Source: Alkalibacter sp964582705 (GTDB lineage: Bacteria > Bacillota > Clostridia > Eubacteriales > Alkalibacteraceae). From it: a stretch of DNA of 8,373 bases. The notes under the pieces were generated by a model. It was given only the letters and a program-made list of their open reading frames with translations. It made no database searches and had not been told where the DNA came from. Below, piece by piece: positions 1 to 5,165 of the stretch. The position numbers and the translations under genes were made by a program. The stretch's first letter is position 1. Each line of letters starts with the position of its first letter. The stretch is taken from contig CAZOTE010000083.1 of NCBI GenBank assembly GCA_964582705.1, forward strand, positions 1 to 8,373. The letters are read 5' to 3'.

Positions 1-74
1 ACTAATGGAAGCCACATCAATTCTTGATCTTTACTTTTTTTTGCCCACAAGCTTCTAGCCATCTCAGATATCAA
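1..74 (-). CDS. cas3: Type I-E CRISPR helicase-nuclease Cas3, N-terminal start only (partial)
   Basis: Only the first ~24 codons are present; the gene reads off the left edge. The peptide contains SLWAKKSKDQELMWLPLV. From memory of the family, this resembles the N-terminus of the HD-nuclease domain of type I-E Cas3, where a (S/A)LWAK...WLPL segment precedes the first HD-domain helices. Cas3 is recruited by Cascade to unwind and degrade target DNA. Two starts are possible. ATG at 62-60 has no close ribosome site. TTG at 74-72 lies about 9 nt after an AAAGG core formed by an AAA plus eight-G run (88-78), so I chose TTG. cas3 is often the first gene of type I-E operons, which would fit a cas operon extending left. 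The call rests on fewer than 25 residues, and neither histidine-aspartate catalytic motif is in view, so it is a recognition call, not proof. Confidence 0.55.
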   Translation of the reverse strand, partial: MISEMARSLWAKKSKDQELMWLPL

Positions 75-127
75 GTTCCCCCCCCTTTGAAGTCAAACTT
101 AACTTTTGTATCATCGCACTTTTTTAT

Positions 128-156
128 ATTATATAAGTGTATTTTACCATATTTAA
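128..156 (-). promoter_or_regulatory. Possible promoter for the leftward cas3-like gene
   Basis: On the minus strand a perfect TATAAT lies at 133-128, with TTAAAT (151-156) 17 nt upstream as a weak -35. It would start transcription around 120, leaving a leader of about 45-60 nt. The -10 is good, the -35 poor, and the region is very AT-rich, so a chance match is possible. Confidence 0.35.
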
Positions 157-300
157 TAGCTAAATCTCTGTTTTTGGAAAATAAATTTCTAATTTAAGTT
201 TCTGTTGTTAGTTTTCATCAACGTCCAGAAAAGTTGTGACTAAACTCCTGATTGTGGTGATATGCTTTCCTCGTAGTAGCCCTCGATATGTTAAGATGGT
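157..300. other. Intergenic stretch with an unassigned minus-strand frame
   Basis: No gene can be supported here. On the minus strand a frame that opens near 352 and ends at TAA 210-208 reads like the tail of a real protein (from ATG 306-304: MTTILTYRGLLRGKHITTIR and on to LDVDEN). It has no ribosome site, and its upstream part runs into the IS orfA remnant. It may be the remnant C-terminus of a gene cut by the insertion at about 301. I do not recognise the family. Confidence 0.2.
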
Positions 301-347
301 TGTCATGAGCTTTGAAAATACATGTGGTAAATATTTTATAGGAACCC

Positions 348-446
348 TTGGCAAAGCATACTGAAGAATTCAGGCTGAGTATCATCGAAAAGATGCTGCC
401 CTCGCAAAAAAATCTGTTAGCCAACTGGAAAAAGAAACCGATGGAA
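348..446 (+). pseudogene. IS3-family OrfA, N-terminal half (outer element)
   Basis: Starting from TTG 348, the frame reads AKHTEEFRLSIIEKMLPSQ. After a one-base shift in a seven-A run (406-412) it continues as KSVSQLEKETDG. This is the helix-turn-helix DNA-binding start of an IS3-type OrfA ((Y/H)xEEFxLSIIEKMLP...V.(E/Q)L.KETG). The frame is cut at 447, where the inner IS begins with TGTCAAC. The next expected residues of the family (xxSTLxTWxRxAR) are found at 1444-1490, beyond the inner element, so this is one half of a split gene. The start was probably ATG originally. Confidence 0.65.
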
Positions 447-459
447 TGTCAACACTTTG

Positions 460-1297
460 TTAGACAACTTTCTTAAGGTGTAAATATTTGCAATCTGCTG
501 GAGTCATGTAGCCCAGCGATGAATATAATCGATGATTGTTGTACCAGTTAACATAGTCGAATAATTCAATTTTCAAATGATCAATTGAATCAAAAGCTTC
601 TTGATAAATAAATTCTTTTTTGAAGGTTTTGAAAGTCGCTTCTGCAACTGCATTATCATAAGGGCATCCCTTTTGACTTAATGAACGCTTGATAGCAAAG
701 GTATCCAATAAGCCGTCGATTGCATTATTCTTGAATTCATTCCCACGGTCTGTGTGGAATATACTGATCTTCGATAAATCATGCTTGATTGACGCAAACG
801 CCTCATAAACGAGATGGGCATCCTTATTAGGACCAGCGCTGAACCCGACTATTTCGCGATTAAAAAGGTCCAGCATCAGACAAACATAATTCCATTTTCC
901 ATTGACGCGAGCATAGGTTAAATCACTGACAACAACTTCAAGATTATTACGTCCATTAAAATTCCTATTCACAACATTTGCAACTTTGGCTTCATTGCAT
1001 GTTGTTTTATGAACTTTATATTTTGCAACTGTATAGCTTGAAACAAGGCCATTTTCGCTCATAATCCTGGCAATACGTCTTCTAGATAATACTTTGTGTT
1101 GCAAGTGCTTTCTTAATACGTCTTGTACCATAAGCTCTACGGTTCTCTTTGAAAACTTTAATGACATCAGTGCTGTATTCATCTGGACTTGTGTCTTTTA
1201 ATTTTGACTCATAATAGTAAGTACTTCTAGGAATATTTAGGACGGTACACATTGCTGATATCGAGTATTTATCATTGTTTTGTCTGATGATTTCTAC
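460..1297 (-). pseudogene. IS3-family transposase OrfB (DDE), frameshifted
   Basis: This is the catalytic transposase subunit of the inner element. The intact C-terminal frame (1182-460) holds the full rve integrase core: Asp in SDLTYARV (residue 87 of that frame), Asp in HTDRGNEF (145) and Glu in AVAEATFK (181). The D-E spacing is the 35 residues typical of IS3. The true N-terminus lies in another frame, from about 1297: VEIIRQNNDKYSISAM, then STYYYESKL and RRAYGTRRIKKALATQSII, which ends at a TAG at 1084-1082. The family continues with SRRRIARIMSENGL, found in the 460-1182 frame, so a single indel near 1083-1095 breaks the gene. The ATG at 1182 is therefore not a natural start. The catalytic residues are intact, so the break may be recent or, less likely, a sequencing error. 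Confidence 0.8.
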
Positions 1298-1437
1298 TTT
1301 CGTCCCATTATCAGCACTGCTTGCTTTAAAATGTCATTTTCCATTTCCAATTGTTTGTTACGTTTTCTGAGCTCCAACAGCTCTTTTTGTTCTTCGGTGA
1401 GATTATCTTTTGTTTTGTTGGACAAGCTGCCAATAAT
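1294..1437 (-). pseudogene. IS3-family OrfA, C-terminal half (inner element)
   Basis: The frame reads LSNKTKDNLTEEQKELLEL, then RKRNKQLEMENDILKQAVL and IMGRK before TAG at 1296-1294. This is the leucine-zipper tail of an IS3 OrfA, used to pair OrfA with OrfAB. OrfB begins in the -1 frame over the same stop (GTA at 1297), the usual IS3 arrangement in which ribosomal slippage makes the fused transposase. The N-terminal helix-turn-helix part is absent, and a stop lies just upstream (1440-1438). Confidence 0.65.
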
Positions 1438-1443
1438 CTAAAG

Positions 1444-1697
1444 GTTAACAAGTCTACATTGAACACTTGGATTCGTCATGCCAGAAAAAACGAGGCATAG
1501 TCGAGCACCGTGGTTCAGGTAATTACAGTTCTGATGCTGATAAGGAAATTGCTCGCCTCAAGAAAGAACTCAGAGACAAAGAGGACGCTCTTGAAATCTT
1601 AAAAAATGCTATAAGCATACTGAATCGCTTTATACTCAAACAAAAGAACTCTCCAAGAAACGCAAGATATCAGCTAGCGGTGTGCTCAAAAATTTAA
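1444..1697 (+). pseudogene. IS3-family OrfA, C-terminal half (outer element)
   Basis: This continues the orfA split at 446. It reads VNKSTLNTWIRHARKN up to a six-A run (1485-1490), where the frame breaks, then NYSSDADKEIARLKKELRDK and EDALEILKNAISILN. The RLKKELRD.EDALEILKKAISIL block is the coiled-coil tail of OrfA in a large group of clostridial IS3 elements. The native end would be near 1620; the present frame reads on to 1697 out of phase with OrfB. The A-rich CTTAAAAAAT at about 1598-1607 is where programmed slippage into OrfB would be expected. Confidence 0.65.
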
Positions 1698-2463
1698 GCG
1701 TTTCTTCTTCAGATTATTACGATTGGATTAACAGAAAACCTTTAAAAACCCAGCAACGAAAAAGCGTTATAACACGTGAGATTACTGAAGTATACAATGA
1801 ATCCAAGCAAATATATGGTGCTCCCAAAATCACTTCCATTCCCGTTCGAGAGGACGCTAAATAGCTGAGAAAACTTTTTGAAATTACATGAGAGAAGAAG
1901 GCATTAAAGCAACCTGGGTGTCTCCTTACGTAAGAACAACTATTGATCCGGATTTTGATAAAATCCTATATAATATCCTCAATATAAAGTCTTAACCGAA
2001 AGTACCGAATAGTGTTTTGGTAACTGACATTACTTATATTCACACATTACCTGGTTTTGTATATCTCACCAGTATTATGGATCTATATTCTCGAAAGATC
2101 ATTGGTTGGCTGTATCAGACCGATTAACAACTGATAGTCTTATTTCAGCAGTTGAGAAAACAAAATCAGACAGTTATAAACAATCTACTCTAGCTAATCG
2201 CTTTAGTAACAAGCTATTCAAGAAAAGCAACACCTTGGAATAATGCTTGTATAGAATCTTTTCATGCTTAAATAAAAAGAGACTGGTTGAGTAGATTCGT
2301 TATAAAAAATATTAAACATGCACATGAATTGATTTTCGAATATATAGAGTAATTCTATAATACAACAAGGATCCATGAACATTTTGGACTGAAATCTTCA
2401 TATGATTATGAAAAAGTGTTTAATCATAGGGGCTATGTGAATTTATCCTGTCTATTTTCTTGA
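1619..2463 (+). pseudogene. IS3-family transposase OrfB (outer element), heavily decayed
   Basis: The family order can be followed through several frames: ESLYTQTKELSKKRKISASG, SDYYDWINRKP, SKQIYGAPKIT, stop at 1861-1863, then MREEGIKATWVSPYVRTTID, first catalytic Asp in VTDITYIHT, FVYLTSIMDLYSRKIIGW, Glu in NNACIESFHA, and the C-terminal TRIHEHFGLKSSYDYEKV. The segment around the second Asp (normally HSDRGSQY) is shrunken to a SDSYKQS-like remnant near 2165-2190. Several stops (1861, 1995, 2125, 2270, 2350) and frame changes exclude function. The gene ends inside the right terminal repeat. Confidence 0.75.
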
Positions 2464-2533
2464 CAAAGAACCATTATTACAATTGGGTTTTTAATAATAG
2501 CCAACATTTTATACTACCATATCCATTTAAGAA

Positions 2534-2614
2534 TCAAGCTTTTCTTACCAAATGATAAATGACAAAAATCGGTAATAGCAACACCCATTTAATAAAAAAT
2601 CCTATAGCCTTCAT
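2534..2614 (-). CDS. 26-residue hydrophobic membrane microprotein, unknown function
   Basis: ATG at 2614-2612 is preceded by GAGGAG with 8 nt spacing, and the frame closes with TGA at 2536-2534. The peptide starts MKAIGFFIKW, continues through a strongly hydrophobic VLLLPIFVIY segment and ends with basic HLVRKA. That makes one short transmembrane helix flanked by lysine and arginine. A good sigma-A type promoter (2717-2689) lies about 75 nt upstream, and a 7-bp inverted repeat (2656-2676) falls in the leader, so the unit looks complete. The size and charge pattern recall small membrane peptides, including type I toxins, but no family is recognised and no antisense RNA is evident. Downstream, only about 70 bp separate it from the IS end at 2465. 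Confidence 0.5.
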   Translation of the reverse strand: MKAIGFFIKWVLLLPIFVIYHLVRKA

Positions 2615-2655
2615 TTTAACATCTCCTCATCTTATTATTAATAATCCACTATATT

Positions 2656-2676
2656 TTTAGCATGATATGTGCTAAA
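2656..2676. promoter_or_regulatory. Inverted repeat in the leader of the 26-aa peptide gene
   Basis: TTTAGCA (2656-2662) and TGCTAAA (2670-2676) form a perfect 7-bp inverted repeat with a 7-nt loop. It lies between the predicted start of transcription (about 2682) and the ribosome site, so it could be an operator or an RNA hairpin controlling the small gene. Confidence 0.3.
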
Positions 2677-2688
2677 CCATTATCTTCT

Positions 2689-2717
2689 AATATACAGATT
2701 TATTCCAGTAAAATCAA
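2689..2717 (-). promoter_or_regulatory. Sigma-A type promoter for the 26-aa peptide gene
   Basis: On the minus strand TTGATT (2717-2712), a 17-nt spacer and TATATT (2694-2689) form a near-consensus promoter. It points at the small hydrophobic ORF and nothing else in the window. Confidence 0.5.
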
Positions 2718-3060
2718 GTAATCGAGAGTATTTATTTACCTTAATCTAACTTTTTTCCTTTTATGCATCTAATTCATCATTCTTATCATCTATTATCATC
2801 TTTTTTCTCTCTCAATTTTTTTCAAAAATACTTGCTTTTTCTCAAAATCATTTTCTATCCTTAAATCATACCCTTACTCATGTTATTCATGGGTGGTTAA
2901 TATCTACAGATGACTTGGAGTGATTTGGAAATCAAATGCATTTAGTTTGTGGCAGCGACGATTATTTTTTTAAGTAGCTTATTGATGCAATGATTTTCTC
3001 CAATGTTTTTTTCTTGTCTTTTTATCCAAAAGACTCTCTCTCTTCTTTCTTATCTCTTAT
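2718..3060. other. Non-coding AT-rich stretch with pyrimidine tracts
   Basis: No convincing coding frame or RNA gene is visible. The plus strand is rich in T and C, with CT tracts around 2795-2830 and 3030-3057. A short tract CTTTTTTCTCTCTC here is complementary to purine-rich runs at 3300-3320, which I regard as low-complexity coincidence. Confidence 0.4.
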
Positions 3061-3090
3061 GGATTTATTTGAGTAAGTTGATACGGAAGC

Positions 3091-3197
3091 GTCTCTATAT
3101 ATCCTTTGCCACGAGGGATTGAGAGACTCTATTCGGGTTGGCCTTCAACTCGCGGTCTGAAGATTTAGGTGGCTCTGCTGAGATTCGCGTGTCCTCG
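3091..3197 (+). ncRNA. Candidate structured RNA (unassigned)
   Basis: This short stretch is clearly less AT-rich than its flanks and folds by eye into nested elements. (1) GTCTCT (3091-3096) pairs with AGAGAC (3122-3127), and inside it ATCCTT (3101-3106) pairs with AGGGAT (3114-3119), leaving the loop TGCCACG. (2) A 7-bp hairpin runs from 3134 to 3152 (CGGGTTG with CAACTCG, one G-T pair, loop GCCTT). (3) CGAGG in the first hairpin (3112-3116) is complementary to CCTCG (3193-3197), a possible long-range contact, and the 3153-3189 segment can close through GGTCT with AGATT. No open frame explains it. It could belong to a known large Bacillota RNA class such as raiA, which I cannot verify. The strand is inferred, and no terminator with a T run follows. 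Confidence 0.35.
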
Positions 3198-3264
3198 CGT
3201 CCCCATTAAGTGGAATTGGACAGAGCCCTAGGCTAAATCTGTCCAATTCCACTTAATGGGGACG
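3198..3264. repeat. Perfect 27-bp-arm palindrome (REP/MITE-like)
   Basis: CGTCCCCATTAAGTGGAATT and the next seven bases (3198-3224) are exactly repeated in reverse complement at 3238-3264, around a 13-nt loop that itself contains GCC-CTA-GGC. There is no T run on either side, so it is not a normal terminator. GTCCCC at the outer ends of a long palindrome recalls REP-like repeats moved by Y1 (TnpA-REP) transposases in clostridia. That assignment is from memory and tentative. It sits exactly at the 3' edge of the structured stretch and about 125 bp before the tyrosine recombinase gene. Confidence 0.75.
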
Positions 3265-3389
3265 TGATTTAATTGTCATAGCAGTGATCCAAAAAAATAA
3301 GAGAAAAAAAGAGAGAAAAAATTTTTGATTTGTTTTTATTTATGTTTTTATTTATGCTTTTAATATTTTGAAAGAAAGGAGGTAAACAA

Positions 3390-4343
3390 ATGGGCAAAAC
3401 ACCGAGCATGGCACATCAGGTCATATGTGCAGTAGACAGCTGTTTTAAAGAAGGAATGGACAAACACTCGTTGAAAGCAAGCGGCGACAAAAAGCCTCAC
3501 ATGATCTTCGGATACCAGCACAAGATGAATATTCAAGAAACAGGCATTGATTTAGGCAAGTATTGCAAAGAAAAATTTGGCACAAAATTGCTCAGCGACA
3601 TTAAACATGAGCACATACAAGATTGGCTCGACTCCAAGGCAGCTACTTGTACAAAGGCAACTATCAGCCAGTATCGCTCAAGAATTATCAAGCTTGAGGA
3701 AACTGTAAAAAACAAGTACAAAAATGCTAACTTCAATTGGAAAAGCAAAGATATCAAACAACCTGAATCTTATAAACATGATGATAAAATCCGAACAAAG
3801 GCCTTCGAAAAAAAAGATTACGAGAAGCTAATGGATCATATCAATGATCCAAAAAACAAAGTTCATACCCAAGCAACCAAAGCTATCTTTATCAGCTACA
3901 ATTACGGGATTCGGGTAGGAGGTGCGGACAACATCAAGGCAGGTGATATCGACATGAAAAACATGAAATTTGTCGTGACAGAAAAAGGCGGAAGAAAAAG
4001 GACCCTAGACATCAAGCCTCAGCATAAAAAAGATTTTGAAAAATTAATTGAAGGAAAAAAAGAAAAAGACTATGTGATAGATATCAAGAAAGACAGCATA
4101 ATAAAAGGTGTCCGCCGTTTAATCGTAGCAGCCGGTCTCGGAGAAAAGTATCCAGGCCACAGTGGTGGCATTCATTCCATGCGTAAAGCCTTTGCGACTC
4201 GATTGTTTCATGAGCTCATAGAAAACTGCAAATCAGAAAGAGATGCCTTGGATATCGTCTCAAAGATTCTAGGACACGGAAAAAGAAGAGACAAGATGCT
4301 TATTGACAGCTATATTTACAAAGAAGCAAAAAAGAAGTCATGA
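3390..4343 (+). CDS. Tyrosine-type site-specific recombinase (phage integrase family)
   Basis: This enzyme cuts and rejoins DNA through a 3'-phosphotyrosine at att-like sites. The C-terminal catalytic domain (about 135-317) shows the full set: Arg175 (YNYGIRVGGAD), a beta-hairpin Lys in TEKGGRKR (199-204), His262 and Arg265 (IHSMRKAFATRLF), His296 (ILGHGKRR) and a Tyr nucleophile, probably Tyr308 (DSYIY). Residues about 45-130 fit a SAM-like DNA-binding core domain; the first 40 are an extension of unknown role. The 317-aa length is normal. The start is fixed by AAAGGAGG seven to eight nt upstream of ATG. A possible promoter is TTGTCA (3273-3278), 17 nt, AATAAG. The gene is alone in its unit, closed by the hairpin at 4350-4390, with no excisionase-like partner except perhaps the next gene. 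It appears intact. It may be a separate recombinase acquired by the island rather than its integrase, because the serine recombinases are the ones next to the ssrA junction. Confidence 0.9.
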   Translation: MGKTPSMAHQVICAVDSCFKEGMDKHSLKASGDKKPHMIFGYQHKMNIQETGIDLGKYCKEKFGTKLLSDIKHEHIQDWLDSKAATCTKATISQYRSRIIKLEETVKNKYKNANFNWKSKDIKQPESYKHDDKIRTKAFEKKDYEKLMDHINDPKNKVHTQATKAIFISYNYGIRVGGADNIKAGDIDMKNMKFVVTEKGGRKRTLDIKPQHKKDFEKLIEGKKEKDYVIDIKKDSIIKGVRRLIVAAGLGEKYPGHSGGIHSMRKAFATRLFHELIENCKSERDALDIVSKILGHGKRRDKMLIDSYIYKEAKKKS

Positions 4344-4349
4344 AAAACT

Positions 4350-4390
4350 GAAATCCCTTGCTGAATTTTCTTAAATCAGCAAGGGATTTC
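4350..4390. terminator. Hairpin terminator after the tyrosine recombinase gene
   Basis: GAAATCCCTTGCTGA (4350-4364) and its exact reverse complement (4376-4390) form a 15-bp stem with an 11-nt loop, starting 7 bp after the stop codon. The 3' T tract is weak (TTTCTT), while the other side gives AGTTTTTC on the minus strand, so it could act in both directions. Confidence 0.7.
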
Positions 4391-4424
4391 TTAAAACTCA
4401 AAATCTGAAAGGAGGAATCACTAT

Positions 4425-4799
4425 ATGGAAAACAAGAAAATCATCGATGAATTTCATATCTCTGATTGTTCGAAAAAGAAAAACACGGGAAAGAAAATAC
4501 CAGAAATCATTTACGAAACCAGAGAACCTATTGGATCAGAAGATGGAACATCACTTAATCTTGCCAACTATAAAGCTTTTCGAATAATAATCGATGGCGT
4601 GGAATACAAAGAAGCGGAATTTAAAAAGCTGTTTCCCAACAAGTACCCGGCTTTTAACATCAAGAAAACACTAGCTTCTAAAAACGAGGCCTTGTATGAA
4701 ACCATGTATATGTATTTTCCTGCAGCGATGCTAAAAAAGCATAAGATTCGGGTCATATGCAGAAAAAAGATGATTCAGTATACGTATGAATTGAAATAA
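4425..4799 (+). CDS. Hypothetical 124-aa basic protein
   Basis: I do not recognise this protein. It starts at ATG after a good AAAGGAGG site with 8-9 nt spacing and stops one base before a strong terminator, so it is probably a real gene. The first ~45 residues are charged and polar (ENKKIIDEF, SKKKNTGKK), probably flexible. The rest looks folded: an alternating FRIIIDGVEYKEAEFKKLFP segment, then helical, lysine-rich sequence with aromatic YETMYMYFPAAML and a final strand-like IRVICRKKMIQYTYEL. There is no signal peptide or membrane helix. It lies between two recombinase units, and its size and basic character would fit a DNA-binding accessory factor such as a recombination directionality factor. 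That is inference from position only. Confidence 0.7.
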   Translation: MENKKIIDEFHISDCSKKKNTGKKIPEIIYETREPIGSEDGTSLNLANYKAFRIIIDGVEYKEAEFKKLFPNKYPAFNIKKTLASKNEALYETMYMYFPAAMLKKHKIRVICRKKMIQYTYELK

Positions 4800-4825
4800 A
4801 TCGGCGGCTCGGCCGCCGATTTTTT
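4800..4825 (+). terminator. Strong intrinsic terminator
   Basis: ATCGGCGGC (4800-4808), a TCG loop and GCCGCCGAT (4812-4820) form a 9-bp GC-rich stem followed directly by a six-T run. It separates the 124-aa gene from the serine recombinase operon, which therefore needs its own promoter. Confidence 0.93.
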
Positions 4826-4874
4826 ATGCAAATCGTCAATTTCAAAATTTGTATATTTTTATCAATAGTGAAAT

Positions 4875-4903
4875 TTGAATTAATAACTTAAATGCGCTAT
4901 AAT
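4875..4903 (+). promoter_or_regulatory. Sigma-A promoter of the serine recombinase operon
   Basis: TTGAAT (4875-4880), exactly 17 nt, and a perfect TATAAT (4898-4903) place transcription start near 4910, about 30 nt before the ribosome site at 4937. An imperfect inverted repeat surrounds the -35: AATTTCAAAATTT at about 4840-4852 against GAAATTTGAATT at about 4870-4881. A repressor or a recombinase could bind there and block the promoter. The promoter is well supported; the operator is a guess. Confidence 0.75.
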
Positions 4904-4949
4904 CGCTTTAATATAAAAAACATTAAAATTCATTTAAGGAGGGGATGAT

Positions 4950-5165
4950 ATTAGTAAACAAGTATTAAAAACTACGTGCAGTATAGAAAGGAATGATTTA
5001 TACAGGGGAGCCTATTCCAATGATAAGGAGTTCTTTCCAGATGAGAATTTTTCTCTGACGCAAGAAAGCGAAAACAGCTTTTATTTACCCTTTATCAGGT
5101 TGTTACAAGAATGCTATCTTGACAACTATTCATGCAAGACTAATCGAGGGGTGAAGGCTTCATGA
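4950..5165 (+). CDS. 71-codon ORF with apparent ATT start, coupled to the first serine recombinase
   Basis: The frame is open from 4938 and closes with TGA at 5163-5165, overlapping the next ATG (5162) as ATGA, a classic coupling arrangement. There is no ATG, GTG or TTG near the start. The codon with correct spacing from AAGGAGGGG (7 nt after GGAGG) is ATT at 4950, a rare start known from infC. The only ATG nearby (4945) is 2 nt from the ribosome site and gives just seven codons. The product (SKQVLKTTCSIERNDL, then AYSNDKEFFPDENFSLTQ, and FYLPFIRLLQECYLDNYS) has three cysteines, is polar and has no membrane segment. I recognise no family. It may be a small recombination accessory protein. Alternatively a small indel removed the original ATG, leaving only a leader that carries the coupling. 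Confidence 0.5.
   Translation: MSKQVLKTTCSIERNDLYRGAYSNDKEFFPDENFSLTQESENSFYLPFIRLLQECYLDNYSCKTNRGVKAS

Larger units (their letters stand above)
447..1441 (-). mobile_element. Second IS3-family element inserted in the first, 5' end deleted
   Basis: The 3' end is clear: TGTCAACACTTTGTTAGACA starts at 447, 13 bp from the transposase stop codon. The 5' end (near 1441 in window coordinates) has no matching terminal repeat. The orfA reading into the element has lost its N-terminal half, so about 150-200 bp are missing. A weak TGTTAAC at 1450-1444 could be a degenerate end, but those bases also fit the outer orfA coding sequence. No clean target duplication is visible. Orientation is opposite to the host element. 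Confidence 0.6.
301..2465 (+). mobile_element. Decayed IS3-family element, interrupted by a second IS3-family element
   Basis: The outer element carries plus-strand orfA (348-446 and 1444 onward) and orfB (about 1619-2463). The right end is well placed: the orfB stop at 2461-2463 overlaps a terminal CTTGACA ending at 2465, which read inward is TGTCAAGAAAATAGACAGG. The left end is inferred at 301, where TGTCATGAG begins 47 bp before the orfA start, a normal leader length for the family. Without the 447-1441 insert the element is about 1.17 kb, slightly short for IS3 elements, in keeping with internal deletions. It cannot encode a working transposase. The left boundary is the least certain point. 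Confidence 0.6.

Noticed and set aside
218..424. 68-codon open frame on the minus strand (MANRFFCEG...)
   Set aside because: It runs antisense across the IS orfA remnant (348-424), has no ribosome site and no family resemblance.
460..1182. ATG at 1182 as the natural start of a 240-aa transposase
   Set aside because: The family N-terminus (from 1297) lies in another frame, and the first ~30 residues of the 1182 frame are out-of-phase sequence.
3198..3264. Palindrome as an intrinsic terminator
   Set aside because: No T run on either strand, and the arms are far longer and more perfect than a terminator needs.
2795..3325. Inverted polypyrimidine and polypurine tracts (CT-rich 2795-2830, GA-rich 3294-3320)
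   Set aside because: Low-complexity runs in AT-rich DNA with only about 12 matching bases; not a supported repeat.
4945..4968. Seven-codon leader peptide (MILVNKY) after the operon ribosome site
   Set aside because: Its ATG is only 2 nt from GGAGG, too close for efficient initiation, and no attenuator follows it.
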